DNA of 30,141 nucleotides from Thiomonas sp. Lineage in GTDB: Bacteria > Pseudomonadota > Gammaproteobacteria > Burkholderiales > Burkholderiaceae_C. A model generated the notes under the pieces. That model saw nothing but the letters and a program-made list of their open reading frames with translations. It did no database searches and was not told where the DNA came from. This document shows positions 8,243 through 15,898 of this stretch, piece after piece. Each line of letters starts with the position of its first letter. The first letter of the stretch is position 1. The position numbers and the translations under genes are program-made. The stretch spans positions 1-30,141 of the forward strand of contig JAQTVS010000001.1 in NCBI GenBank assembly GCA_028706735.1, given 5' to 3'.

Positions 8243-8928
8243 ACCTGCCGCAGCGCTACAACAGCACGGCCCTGCTTGACCGGCTCGCGGCCGACTGGCT
8301 GACCGGTGGACTCAGTCCTGCCGCGCAACGCTTGCTGGAGCAAAGCCCGGCCTTCGCCAGCGCGGTGCTGCGCTGGCGCGAACGACTCGACGCCGGACTG
8401 CTGTCGAGCAAGGACTATGGCCAGCCTGCCGATGCGATCTGGCAGGGAATCTCAGCGCGGCTCGGCGCGCCTGCAAGCGCTTCGCAGACGGCCGCTGTTG
8501 AAACCGGCTGGGGTGAGCGTACTTGGGGCCGCCTTTCTCTTCTGCTTGGTGGCGTGGCAGCGGCGGCCGTGGCGCTTTCGGTGATGCTCGTCGTGCAACA
8601 GCCAAGCCAGACCGGCGGCGCTGCTGCCCCGGTGCAGATGGCGGCTTTGATGCACGGCAAAGGCGGGCAGTCTGCCGTGGTGACGGTGCAAAACGGTGCG
8701 CTCACCTTGACGACCATCGGCCCGATGGCGCCGCCCAGCGGCAAGAGCTATCAACTCTGGCTGTTGCCCACGCAGGGCGCGCCGATTTCGCTTGGCGTGC
8801 TGACGCCTGGCCAGGCGCGGCTGGCGCAGGCCAAGGCTTTTGCGGTCAGCGTGGAGCCTGCGGGCGGATCGCCGACCGGGCTGCCGACTGGTGCGGTCAT
8901 CATGGCAGGGGCGGCGCAGCGCGCCTGA
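8239..8928 (+). CDS. Anti-sigma-K factor (RskA-type) membrane protein
   Basis: A 229-aa single-pass membrane regulator expected to hold the sigma factor encoded immediately upstream. An N-terminal cytoplasmic helical domain (about 1-95) contains LAADWLTGGLSPAAQRLLE. One transmembrane segment lies at about 99-119. A C-terminal RskA domain carries SYQLWLLPTQGAPISLGVL and FAVSVEPAGG...PTGAVIMAG, the usual signature of this domain. I see no HxxxCxxC zinc motif in the N-terminal part, so it is not a zinc-binding (ZAS) anti-sigma. ATG 8239 overlaps the sigma stop (ATGA). Control is probably through regulated release or proteolysis, as in the mycobacterial SigK/RskA pair; that is inference from the family. 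Confidence 0.87.
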   Translation: MNLPQRYNSTALLDRLAADWLTGGLSPAAQRLLEQSPAFASAVLRWRERLDAGLLSSKDYGQPADAIWQGISARLGAPASASQTAAVETGWGERTWGRLSLLLGGVAAAAVALSVMLVVQQPSQTGGAAAPVQMAALMHGKGGQSAVVTVQNGALTLTTIGPMAPPSGKSYQLWLLPTQGAPISLGVLTPGQARLAQAKAFAVSVEPAGGSPTGLPTGAVIMAGAAQRA

Positions 8929-8933
8929 ACGAC

Positions 8934-9404
8934 ATGTCGCAGAGCGCACCCTGCCCGCTGTGCCAGACGGACGGAGGCATCGTGGTCTGGCGCGGCGCGG
9001 ATTTCCGCCTGATCCACGCCGAGGACGCTTTGCTCCCCGCGTTTTACCGCGTGGTCTGGACGGCGCATGTGGCCGAGTTCAGCGACCTGAGCGCATTGCA
9101 GCGGCTGAGCTGCATGGACGCCGTGGCCCTGGCCGAGCAGACGCTGCGCACGCAGTTGCAGCCTGACAAGATCAACCTCGCCAGCCTGGGGAATGTCGTG
9201 CCGCATCTGCACTGGCATGTGATCGCCCGCTGGCGCTGGGATGCCTATTGGCCGCAGTCGGCCTGGTCTGCGCCGCAGCGCGAGGCCGATGCGCCGAGGC
9301 TGCGCGCCATCCGCGCCGCCCTGCCGAATGTGAACGCTGCATTGCAAGCGGCATTCACCGCGCGGTTTGGCGCCGCGTCAGTTCAGTGCCAGTCGGCAGC
9401 CTGA
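8934..9404 (+). CDS. HIT-family (histidine triad) protein
   Basis: A 156-aa cytoplasmic protein with the histidine triad HLHWHVI (His91, His93, His95), preceded by NLASLGNVVPHLHWH. This matches the HIT superfamily of nucleotide hydrolases and transferases. A CPLC pair at residues 7-10 could bind zinc, as in some HIT proteins. The length is normal. ATG 8934 lies 5 nt after the anti-sigma stop, so the gene probably belongs to the same transcript. The likely activity is hydrolysis of a nucleoside phosphoramidate or dinucleotide; the exact substrate cannot be read from sequence. The gene converges on ppk2 with only 22 bp between their stop codons. Confidence 0.87.
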   Translation: MSQSAPCPLCQTDGGIVVWRGADFRLIHAEDALLPAFYRVVWTAHVAEFSDLSALQRLSCMDAVALAEQTLRTQLQPDKINLASLGNVVPHLHWHVIARWRWDAYWPQSAWSAPQREADAPRLRAIRAALPNVNAALQAAFTARFGAASVQCQSAA

Positions 9405-9426
9405 CCGCTGACCGGTCCGGTGCGTT

Positions 9427-10593
9427 TCAGACGTATTCGCCTTTGCTCAGGTCGTGTTCGCCCCGCTCGTGGATGAAATTGGCGCGGCCCACGATCAGGT
9501 TGTCGACTTCGCCGATCCGGCTCACGTCCTTGCCGGTGTAGGGCAGGGAATGCAGCAGATAGCGCATGGCGTGCAGGCGCGCACGCTTCTTGTCGTTGGA
9601 TTTCACCACCGTCCAGGGTGAATCCGCAGTGTCGGTGTGGAAAAACATGGCCTCCTTGGCGCGGGTGTAGTCGTCCCATTTGTCGAGCGACGCCATGTCG
9701 ATCGGGGAGAGCTTCCACTGCTTGAGCGGATGCACCTGGCGTTCCTTGAAGCGGCGACGCTGCTCTTCCTGGCTGACCGAAAACCAGAACTTGATGAGGT
9801 GGATGCCGCTGCGCACCAAGTTGCGCTCGAATTCCGGCGCCTGCCGCAGAAACTCGTTGTATTCCGCCTGCGTGCAAAAATTCATCACCCGCTCCACGCC
9901 GGCGCGGTTGTACCAGCTGCGGTCGAACAGCACGATCTCGCCGGCTGTCGGCAAGTGCTGCACGTAGCGTTGGAAATACCACTGGCCACGTTCGACCTCG
10001 CTGGGTTTTTCCAGCGCAACGACGCGTGCGCCGCGCGGGTTGAGGTGTTCCATCACCCGTTTGATGGTGCCGCCCTTGCCTGCTGCGTCGCGGCCCTCGA
10101 ACAGGATGATGATGCGCTGGTGCGTTTCCTTGGCCCAGGCCTGCAGCTTGAGCAGTTCGGTTTGCAGGACAAATTTTTCGCGCTCGTAATCGCGGCGCAG
10201 CATTTTGTACTTATACGGATAGCCCCCCTTGCGCCAGTCTTCCGCCAACTCGTCGCTGGTGCGGCTCGCAACGCCTTCAGGCGTTGGCAATCCGAGCGCG
10301 GTGCGCATGGCCAGGGCGTCATCGGGGGCGTCGCCATCAAGAATGGCCTGGACGGCTTCGCGGGCGCCGTCTGTTGCGGACGTACTGTCGAGAATGGTGT
10401 CCAGCGCGGCCAACTCGGCTTGCTGGGCGGCCTCCTGCGATTGCTCAAGAACGAAATTGCGCACCCCGGACGGCGTCAAATGTGGCGGAATATCGCCTTG
10501 GACGACTTTGTCATGCGGCGCGGCGCGGCGACGCGCAGGGTTTTTGGCCGCCGCTTTTTTTGCTGTGGTGCGTGCGCCGGAAGGTTGGTTCAT
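9427..10593 (-). CDS. ppk2: Polyphosphate kinase 2 family protein
   Basis: A cytoplasmic kinase that transfers phosphate between polyphosphate and nucleoside di- or monophosphates. The 388 aa contain a basic, Ala/Lys-rich N-terminal tail (1-30) and a PPK2 core. Walker A is at 166-174 (EGRDAAGKG) and the Walker B-like LFDRSWYNRAGVERVM starts at 222. The conserved KPSEVERGQWYFQRYV and KFWFSVSQEEQRRRF stretches are present. The core looks complete and resembles class I PPK2 enzymes, which favour NDP to NTP conversion; the class is inferred. AGGAG lies about 7 nt before the ATG and a plausible promoter lies at 10616-10645. The gene is monocistronic by appearance, between ubiX upstream and the convergent HIT gene. 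Confidence 0.93.
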   Translation of the reverse strand: MNQPSGARTTAKKAAAKNPARRRAAPHDKVVQGDIPPHLTPSGVRNFVLEQSQEAAQQAELAALDTILDSTSATDGAREAVQAILDGDAPDDALAMRTALGLPTPEGVASRTSDELAEDWRKGGYPYKYKMLRRDYEREKFVLQTELLKLQAWAKETHQRIIILFEGRDAAGKGGTIKRVMEHLNPRGARVVALEKPSEVERGQWYFQRYVQHLPTAGEIVLFDRSWYNRAGVERVMNFCTQAEYNEFLRQAPEFERNLVRSGIHLIKFWFSVSQEEQRRRFKERQVHPLKQWKLSPIDMASLDKWDDYTRAKEAMFFHTDTADSPWTVVKSNDKKRARLHAMRYLLHSLPYTGKDVSRIGEVDNLIVGRANFIHERGEHDLSKGEYV

Positions 10594-10615
10594 GCAGACT
10601 CCTGAAGGATCTGTC

Positions 10616-10645
10616 TTTATAGGCCTGAGTTACGGGTGCTCACAA
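10616..10645 (-). promoter_or_regulatory. Putative sigma70 promoter of ppk2
   Basis: On the minus strand, TTGTGA (10645-10640) and TATAAA (10621-10616) are separated by 18 nt, about 23 nt before the ppk2 ATG. The -10 matches five of six consensus bases. The site sits in the only spacer between ubiX and ppk2. Not proven. Confidence 0.5.
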
Positions 10646-10681
10646 TGACATTGGACAAACCGCCATGCAGCAACGCCGAAT

Positions 10682-11281
10682 TTAAGTTGACTTGATCCCT
10701 GCCCACTCCACGCCGAGATCATGTGCGATGCCGAACTGGTCGAGCACGCGCGCCAAGCTGGCGTCCACCATGGCCTCGATGCTGCTGGGCCGCAGATAAA
10801 ACGCGGGCAGTGGCGGGAAGATGATGCCGCCCATTTCCGTCACGGCGGTCATATTGCGCAGATGCGCCAGATTGAGCGGCGCTTCCCGCGGCAGCAGCAC
10901 CAGTTTGCGCCGTTCTTTCAGGCACACATCTGCCGCTCGGGTGATGAGGTTGTCGCAAAAACCGTGGGCGATGGAGGCCAGCGAGCGCATGGAACACGGC
11001 GCCACCACCATGCCCAGACTGGCAAACGAGCCGCTGGCAATGCTGGCGCCGATGTCCCCCACCGGATGGACGAAATCGGCCAGGGCTTCGACCGATTTGC
11101 GGTCCAGAGCCAGTTCCACCTTGAGATTGAGCACGCCGGCGGCGGAAATCAGCAGGTGGGTTTCCACCGTGCCCAGACGCCGCAGATGCTGCAGCAGACG
11201 CACGCCATAGACGATGCCGGTGGCGCCGGTCAGCGCAACGATGAGCCGGGGCCGGGCGTTGGAGCCAGGACTGGAATTCAA
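10682..11281 (-). CDS. ubiX: Flavin prenyltransferase UbiX
   Basis: A 199-aa enzyme that makes prenylated FMN, the cofactor of the UbiD decarboxylase in ubiquinone synthesis. The N-terminal Rossmann-like ALTGATGIVYG (from residue 16), the VVAPCSMRSLASIAHG loop and the LVLLPREAPLNLAHLRNM segment are diagnostic of UbiX/Pad1. The C-terminal PAFYLRP segment is also conserved. The length is normal. It lies 18 nt after grxD on the same strand and is probably the last gene of the hemA-prfA-prmC-grxD-ubiX run, an arrangement I know from several Burkholderiales. A ubiD gene is not visible in this window. Confidence 0.93.
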   Translation of the reverse strand: MNSSPGSNARPRLIVALTGATGIVYGVRLLQHLRRLGTVETHLLISAAGVLNLKVELALDRKSVEALADFVHPVGDIGASIASGSFASLGMVVAPCSMRSLASIAHGFCDNLITRAADVCLKERRKLVLLPREAPLNLAHLRNMTAVTEMGGIIFPPLPAFYLRPSSIEAMVDASLARVLDQFGIAHDLGVEWAGIKST

Positions 11282-11299
11282 GCGCGTGGCCGGGAGGCT

Positions 11300-11617
11300 T
11301 TACTTGAGGCTGGCCAACAAGGTCTGCAATTCGCCGCTCTGCGCCATCTCGGACAAGATGTCCGAGCCGCCAATGAATTCGCCCTTCACATAAAGCTGCG
11401 GGATGGTCGGCCAGTTGGCATACTCCTTGATGCCCTGGCGGATGCCCTCATCCTGCAGCACGTCAACAGCCTTGATCTGGCTGACGCCGCAGGACTTGAG
11501 CAACTGCACCGCCCGGCCCGAGAACCCGCACATGGGGAACTGCGGCGATCCTTTCATGAACAGCACCACGTCGTTGTTCTTGACGATTTGATCAATCTGT
11601 TCCTGCACGCTGGACAT
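11300..11617 (-). CDS. grxD: Monothiol glutaredoxin, Grx4 type
   Basis: A 105-aa cytoplasmic monothiol glutaredoxin with the CGFS active site at residues 30-33 (MKGSPQFPMCGFSG). The glutathione-binding TIPQLYVKGEFIGGSDIL segment is also present. Proteins of this type bind a 2Fe-2S cluster between two monomers and two glutathiones, and deliver or sense clusters. ATG 11617 is chosen because MSSVQEQIDQIV is the usual N-terminus; the open frame upstream overlaps prmC sequence and has no support. It follows prmC by 25 nt and precedes ubiX by 18 nt. Confidence 0.94.
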   Translation of the reverse strand: MSSVQEQIDQIVKNNDVVLFMKGSPQFPMCGFSGRAVQLLKSCGVSQIKAVDVLQDEGIRQGIKEYANWPTIPQLYVKGEFIGGSDILSEMAQSGELQTLLASLK

Positions 11618-11642
11618 GGCTGCGTTTCCTGTTTGATGTCGA

Positions 11643-12536
11643 TCATGCAATTTTAGGGGGGCTTTGGATTTGCCGTGGGCGCGGACAAAGTCCCCCGCTG
11701 ACGCGCTCGATTCCAGACAGGTCGCGCGCGCTGAACACGTCCCGCCAGCCTTGCGCTGCCAGCAGGGCGCGCACCGCATCTGCCTGGTCATAGCCATGCT
11801 CCAGCAGCAGCCAGCCAGTGGCATGCAGAAAATCAGCGGCCTGCGCGACGATCTGGCGGATGTCGCCCAGGCCATCCGCGCTGGGGCGCTGCCCGGTGAG
11901 CGCGAGCGCCGGTTCATGGCGCAGCGCGGGCAGATGCGGGTCATGCTGCGCGACGTAGGGCGGGTTGGAGACGATGCAATCAAAACGCGGCGCAGTAGCA
12001 TCGACGTGGCGCAGCGCCGCGAACCAATCGGACTGCACGAAGCGAATTGCGCCAGCAGCGCGCTGCGGGGGCAGCAGCCGCTGGGCGTTGGATTGGGCCA
12101 CGGTCAGTGCCACGGCGCTGGCATCGAGCGCCCAGACCTCCGCCTGCGGCCGTGTGTGGGCGAGCGCCACGGCAATCGCCCCGCTGCCTGTGCCCATGTC
12201 GAGCACGCGCGGGGTGGAAGACGGTGCGAAGGCTTCGAGCTTCTGCAGGGCAAGTTCCACCAGCAGCTCGGTATCGGGCCGGGGAATGAGCACATCGGGC
12301 GTGATCTGAAACATCAGCCCATAGAACTCCCGTTCACCCAGCACATAGGCCATCGGTTCACCCGCACGCAGCCGGGCGGCGAGAGCGTCCAGCTGCGCCA
12401 GATCGGCGCTGTGGAGTTCTTGTTCGGGGTGCGCCACCTGCTGAGCGCGGCTCCAGCCCAGCACTGTGCTGACGAGGGCCTGGGCGTCCAGCCGGGCCAG
12501 CCCGCAGGCGCGCATCCACTGCGCCAGCAGGGTCAT
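11643..12536 (-). CDS. prmC: Peptide chain release factor N5-glutamine methyltransferase
   Basis: A 297-aa SAM-dependent methyltransferase that methylates the glutamine of the GGQ motif in release factors, here the PrfA encoded immediately upstream. SAM motif I is VLDMGTGSGAIAVAL (about 111-125) and the catalytic SNPPYVAQ is at about 190-197 (NPPY 191-194). The N-terminal helical release-factor-binding domain contains GEPMAYVLGEREFYG. ATG 12536 lies 1 nt past the prfA stop, which strongly suggests translational coupling. A longer frame runs back to 13088 but lies inside prfA and is not credible. The C-terminus (RPRQIQSPPKIA) looks slightly longer than the fold needs. Confidence 0.93.
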   Translation of the reverse strand: MTLLAQWMRACGLARLDAQALVSTVLGWSRAQQVAHPEQELHSADLAQLDALAARLRAGEPMAYVLGEREFYGLMFQITPDVLIPRPDTELLVELALQKLEAFAPSSTPRVLDMGTGSGAIAVALAHTRPQAEVWALDASAVALTVAQSNAQRLLPPQRAAGAIRFVQSDWFAALRHVDATAPRFDCIVSNPPYVAQHDPHLPALRHEPALALTGQRPSADGLGDIRQIVAQAADFLHATGWLLLEHGYDQADAVRALLAAQGWRDVFSARDLSGIERVSGGLCPRPRQIQSPPKIA

Positions 12537-12537
12537 C

Positions 12538-13617
12538 TCAAGCCGCTCCCAGCGCAGCAAGCTGCTCGGCCTGGTCTTCGGTCTGCAGGGCGGTGAGCAG
12601 GTCATCCAGATCGCCATCGAGAATGGCGTCGATCTTGTACAGCGTGAGGTTGATGCGGTGCTCGCTGACGCGCCCTTGCGGAAAGTTGTAAGTGCGGATG
12701 CGGTCGGATCGGTCGCCGCTGCCCACCAGGCTTTTGCGCGTGGCCGCCTCCTGCGCATGCCGGGCCTGCCGCTCGCGCTCGGCCAGCCGCGCCGCCAGCA
12801 CCGACAGCGCCCGTGCCTTGTTGCGGTGCTGCGAGCGTTCATCCTGACATTCCACCACCAGCCCCGTGGGCAGATGGGTGATGCGAATGGCCGAATCGGT
12901 CTTGTTGATGTGCTGGCCACCGGCGCCCGAGGCGCGGAAGGTGTCGATGCGCAAATCAGACGGGCTGATCTGCACCGCTTGCGCCTCGTCCATTTCCGGC
13001 AGTACTGCCACCGTGGCCGCACTGGTGTGGATGCGACCCTGGGTTTCAGTTTTGGGCACGCGCTGCACGCGGTGCCCTCCCGATTCATATTTCAGCAGGC
13101 CGTATGCGCCATCGCCCGCGATGCGCAATATCACTTCCTTGTAGCCGCCCAGATCGCTGGGGCTTTCGCTGATCAGCTCCGTTGCCCAGCGCTTGCGCTC
13201 GGCGTAGCGCGTGTACATGCGCAATAGATCGGCAGCAAACAGCGCGGACTCCTCGCCGCCGGTTCCCGCGCGAATTTCCACGAACACATTGCGGCTGTCG
13301 TCCGGGTCACGCGGCAGCAGCGCCACCTGCAACTGCGCTTCCAGATCGGTCAGTGCGGCGCGCGCGTCCTGAACTTCCTGCTGTGCCAGCTCCTTCATGT
13401 CGGGATCGCTCAATAGGGATTGGGCTTGGGCCAGATCCCCGGACTTTCTCTGGAATTGATCGAGCAGCGCGACGATCGGCTGCAACTCGGCCAGCTCCCG
13501 CGTGATGCTGCGGTAGCGCTCGATATGGGAGGTGCAATCAGGGTCGGCGAGCAGGGCGTCCAGCTCGCTGGCGCGGCGTTGCATCTGCTCCAGTTTGTCC
13601 AGCAGGGAAGGCTTCAT
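12538..13617 (-). CDS. prfA: Peptide chain release factor 1
   Basis: RF1 terminates translation at UAA and UAG. The 359 aa match the usual 360. The GGQ motif is at 233-235 ([11 protein letters not shown]) and the stop-codon-reading PxT tripeptide is at 188-190. Here it reads PKT, whereas E. coli has PAT. The flanking HRVQRVP and QGRIHTSA blocks are intact, so it is clearly RF1 and not RF2. ATG 13617 gives the expected [12 protein letters not shown] start, but the sequence directly upstream (TTTCCTTTC) lacks a Shine-Dalgarno sequence. The frame stays open to 13683 without conserved sequence. A 300-bp spacer holding an inverted-repeat element separates it from hemA, so its expression may no longer be coupled to hemA. 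Confidence 0.95.
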   Translation of the reverse strand: MKPSLLDKLEQMQRRASELDALLADPDCTSHIERYRSITRELAELQPIVALLDQFQRKSGDLAQAQSLLSDPDMKELAQQEVQDARAALTDLEAQLQVALLPRDPDDSRNVFVEIRAGTGGEESALFAADLLRMYTRYAERKRWATELISESPSDLGGYKEVILRIAGDGAYGLLKYESGGHRVQRVPKTETQGRIHTSAATVAVLPEMDEAQAVQISPSDLRIDTFRASGAGGQHINKTDSAIRITHLPTGLVVECQDERSQHRNKARALSVLAARLAERERQARHAQEAATRKSLVGSGDRSDRIRTYNFPQGRVSEHRINLTLYKIDAILDGDLDDLLTALQTEDQAEQLAALGAA

Positions 13618-13701
13618 GAAAGGAAAGTCAAGCGGTGTGGCGAGCCACGGAGCCATGCGGCCTGACGCACAGCACAACGTCACAGCGGATGGACGAAGTC
13701 G
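13618..13701 (-). other. prfA leader sequence
   Basis: These 84 bp lie between the prfA start and the 220-bp inverted-repeat element. They contain no recognisable gene, no clear Shine-Dalgarno sequence for prfA and no convincing promoter hexamers. Confidence 0.4.
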
Positions 13702-13921
13702 CTAGGAGCCTGTCGGGCTTTGGAATCGTCGGCTGCAAATGGGTCGCAGCAGTCCATTTTTGGCGACGCCGAAACTTCGCCAGCTCGTTTTCACCGTCTT
13801 TTTGACCCATAGCGGGGCGATGGGTCTGCAAATCCGGCAAAAACTGTCCTCGCTGGGCCCCATTTTGGCTACGCCGCTCTCCGAGAACGCTTTCGACGAC
13901 CAAAGCCCGACAGGCTCCTAG
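13702..13921. mobile_element. MITE-like element with 22-bp perfect terminal inverted repeats
   Basis: A 220-bp element is bounded by perfect 22-bp inverted repeats (13702-13723 and 13900-13921) beginning CTAGGAGCCTGTCGG. A further TCGTCG/CGACGA match lies just inside. A central hairpin (GACCCAT 13804-13810, ATGGGTC 13820-13826) means much of the element can fold on itself. Two near-identical internal direct copies, CCATTTTTGGCGACGCCG at 13754-13771 and CCATTTTGGCTACGCCG at 13860-13876, suggest an internal duplication. No transposase is encoded. A TA at each end would fit a Tc1/IS630-type TA target duplication, which is inference. The right end supplies the TAG stop codon of hemA (13918-13920, minus strand). 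It may also terminate or process the hemA transcript. Confidence 0.75.
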
Positions 13922-15225
13922 ACCGACGCGTCTGACGACGTGTCCACATCGTTCCGGTGCGGACAGAGAAACACCCGCTCGACTGCCTGCGCCACGACCT
14001 GGCGATGCCCAGCGTCGCCATGATGCAGCGCTGTGAAGGCGCCATGCAGGAATTTGTGCGACAAGCCACGGGCAAGGGCATCAAGAACGACCTCGGGCGA
14101 CTCGCCACGCGCCAGCAGGCGACGCGCGCGCTCGACTTCATGGGACTGCCACTGCTCGCTTTGCGACTGCAGGCGCTGGATCAGCGGCACCTGCGAGCGC
14201 AGATCCAGCCATTCCAGAAACCCGTGCACCCGGTTTTCGATGATGGCTTCCGCCTGCTCAATGGCGGCCTGGCGCTTTTCCGTATTGCTGCGCACCAAGG
14301 CTGATAGATCGTCGACCGAATACAGATAGACGTCGCGCAGTTGCGCGACCTCGGGCTCGATGTCGCGCGGCACGGCCAGATCGACCATGACCACCGGTTT
14401 GTGGCGGCGCTGCTTGATGCTGCGCTCGGCTGCACCCAGTCCGATGATGGGCAGCGTGCTGGCGGTGCTGGTGACGACCACGTCGAACTCCGCCAGACGC
14501 TGCGGCACGTCGGACAGGCGGATAGCTTCTGCCCCGAAGCGCTGCGCCAGACGCGCGCCCCGCTCGATCGTGCGATTGGCGATCACCATGCTCTTGGGCT
14601 GATGCGCGGCGAAGTGGGTGGCGACGAGTTCGATCATGTCGCCGGCGCCGATGAACAGCACGCGGCAATCGTTCAGGCTTTCGAACACGGTTTGCGCCAG
14701 ATGCACACTGGCAGCGGCCATGCTGACCGAATGCACGCCGATCTCGGTATTGGTCCGCACCTCCTTGGCTACGGAGAAGGTGCGCTGGAACATTTGATTC
14801 AGGGTGCTGCCAAGGGCTCCGGAGTCGGAGGCCACACGAACCGCTTCCTTCATCTGCCCCAGAATCTGCGGCTCTCCCAGCACCATCGAATCGAGGCCGC
14901 TGGCCACGCGAAACGCGTGCCGTACGGTGCCGTCCTGCACCAGCCTGTAGCTGTGGTCAGACAAGTCGTCCAGTTGCACATTGCGCTCGCTGGACAGCCA
15001 GTGCAGCAGCGCGTCGCGCGGATCGCTTTGCGCCGCGCAATAGATCTCGGTGCGGTTGCAGGTCGATAGAATCGCCGCCTCAACCGGGCCGTTGCTCCTG
15101 CCAGACAGCATGGAGGCCTTCAGGCGCTGCAAGGCATCCACCAACGTGTCGGCTGAGAACGCCAGACGCTCCCGCACCCCGACTGGGGCGGTTTGGTGGT
15201 TGAGTCCAATGGCAGCGAGCAACAT
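13918..15225 (-). CDS. hemA: Glutamyl-tRNA reductase
   Basis: HemA reduces glutamyl-tRNA(Glu) to glutamate-1-semialdehyde with NADPH, the first committed step of C5-pathway tetrapyrrole synthesis. The 435 aa show the N-terminal catalytic domain with nucleophile Cys56 (STCNRTEIY) and the [17 protein letters not shown] block. The NADPH domain follows ([26 protein letters not shown]), then the C-terminal dimerisation helices (FLEWLDLR onward). [15 protein letters not shown] is the expected N-terminus. No Shine-Dalgarno sequence precedes it, but TAAAAT lies at 15243-15238, 12 nt before the ATG, so a very short leader is possible. The last codons (DTSSDASV) run into the inverted-repeat element, which provides the stop. 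The original C-terminus may therefore have been slightly different. Confidence 0.95.
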   Translation of the reverse strand: MLLAAIGLNHQTAPVGVRERLAFSADTLVDALQRLKASMLSGRSNGPVEAAILSTCNRTEIYCAAQSDPRDALLHWLSSERNVQLDDLSDHSYRLVQDGTVRHAFRVASGLDSMVLGEPQILGQMKEAVRVASDSGALGSTLNQMFQRTFSVAKEVRTNTEIGVHSVSMAAASVHLAQTVFESLNDCRVLFIGAGDMIELVATHFAAHQPKSMVIANRTIERGARLAQRFGAEAIRLSDVPQRLAEFDVVVTSTASTLPIIGLGAAERSIKQRRHKPVVMVDLAVPRDIEPEVAQLRDVYLYSVDDLSALVRSNTEKRQAAIEQAEAIIENRVHGFLEWLDLRSQVPLIQRLQSQSEQWQSHEVERARRLLARGESPEVVLDALARGLSHKFLHGAFTALHHGDAGHRQVVAQAVERVFLCPHRNDVDTSSDASV

Positions 15226-15414
15226 ATATAAATCGTGATTTTAAGAACTATCGTGCCTTGAGGCGTCTGATCCTGATCAAACCAGGAATGCGCCAGAGGC
15301 TTCCGTCGTTGACAGTACAGGGTAGAGTATTTCCGTTCGCCCGAGCCGTCCATCGGGAAAACAGCAAGTCCATCCACCCTAAATCCAAAAAAGCCTGCCT
15401 TTCTATCACGTTTC
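15226..15414. other. Divergent intergenic region upstream of hemA
   Basis: This 189-bp spacer between minus-strand hemA and a small plus-strand ORF must hold the hemA promoter. TAAAAT on the minus strand at 15243-15238 is a candidate -10, but no good -35 lies 16-18 nt upstream of it. A plus-strand TTGACA at 15309-15314 has no matching -10 at the right distance. No repeat or RNA gene is evident. Confidence 0.35.
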
Positions 15415-15699
15415 ATGATCTCGATTTTTTTGCTTTGGTTTGTGCAGACCAGCGTCATGCCCTTGTTTGTCGGGGCGGTGACGGGCGCTTTGGCCGCCTG
15501 GGCTTGTGGGGGCGGATGCTCCGTGCCGTCCTGGCGCCGTGCGCTTCGGGCTGGAGCCGCGGCTTGGATCGCGCACATCGCCCTCGTGGGCAGCGGGCTT
15601 GTTCGGGAAGGGGCGATCATCGACTACGCCGCCGTGGTGTTGATTTCCTCAGTTGTCAGCGCGCTGAACTGCCGCGGCCAGACTGCGCGCTCCGATTGA
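15415..15699 (+). CDS. Small putative membrane protein, unknown function
   Basis: I do not recognise this 94-aa frame. It has three hydrophobic stretches at about 3-30, 45-62 and 66-84, with a GGGC motif and a basic stretch (WRRALR) between the first two, which looks like a small multi-pass inner-membrane protein. No Shine-Dalgarno sequence precedes ATG 15415; ATG 15457 is an alternative start. It fills the gap between divergent hemA and the ribosomal operon promoter. A GC-rich inverted repeat overlaps its stop (about 15684-15707). The hydrophobic pattern and lack of a competing gene support coding, but a chance ORF in GC-rich DNA cannot be excluded. Confidence 0.45.
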   Translation: MISIFLLWFVQTSVMPLFVGAVTGALAAWACGGGCSVPSWRRALRAGAAAWIAHIALVGSGLVREGAIIDYAAVVLISSVVSALNCRGQTARSD

Positions 15700-15732
15700 G
15701 GGCGCGCGCCATCACGACGCCACAAAAAACAG

Positions 15733-15761
15733 TTGACAGTTTTCTTGGTGCGCGGCAGAAT
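15733..15761 (+). promoter_or_regulatory. sigma70 promoter of the spc ribosomal operon
   Basis: A consensus -35 TTGACA (15733-15738) is followed after exactly 17 nt by CAGAAT (15756-15761, 4 of 6 consensus bases). An A-rich CACAAAAAAC just upstream could act as an UP element. It lies about 137 nt before rplN, leaving a leader of roughly 130 nt. Position and quality fit the main promoter of the operon. Confidence 0.7.
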
Positions 15762-15898
15762 TCAATGCTTCGTCTTTTCGGCAGCAGGCTTCAAGCAGGG
15801 GCGGTAGCAGCCGAGGGAAGAACTATACAGGTCAATTCCCGCACCAGGGAGCCAAGACTGGCGCACGCAGTGCGACTAAGTTGGGTGAAGGAAATTAC

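Noticed and set aside
12537..13088. Long N-terminal extension of prmC reaching into prfA
   Set aside because: The extension lies wholly within prfA in another frame and is arginine/serine-rich. The PrmC domain begins at ATG 12536.
15309..15331. TTGACA as a promoter for the small ORF at 15415
   Set aside because: No -10-like hexamer at 15-19 nt downstream.
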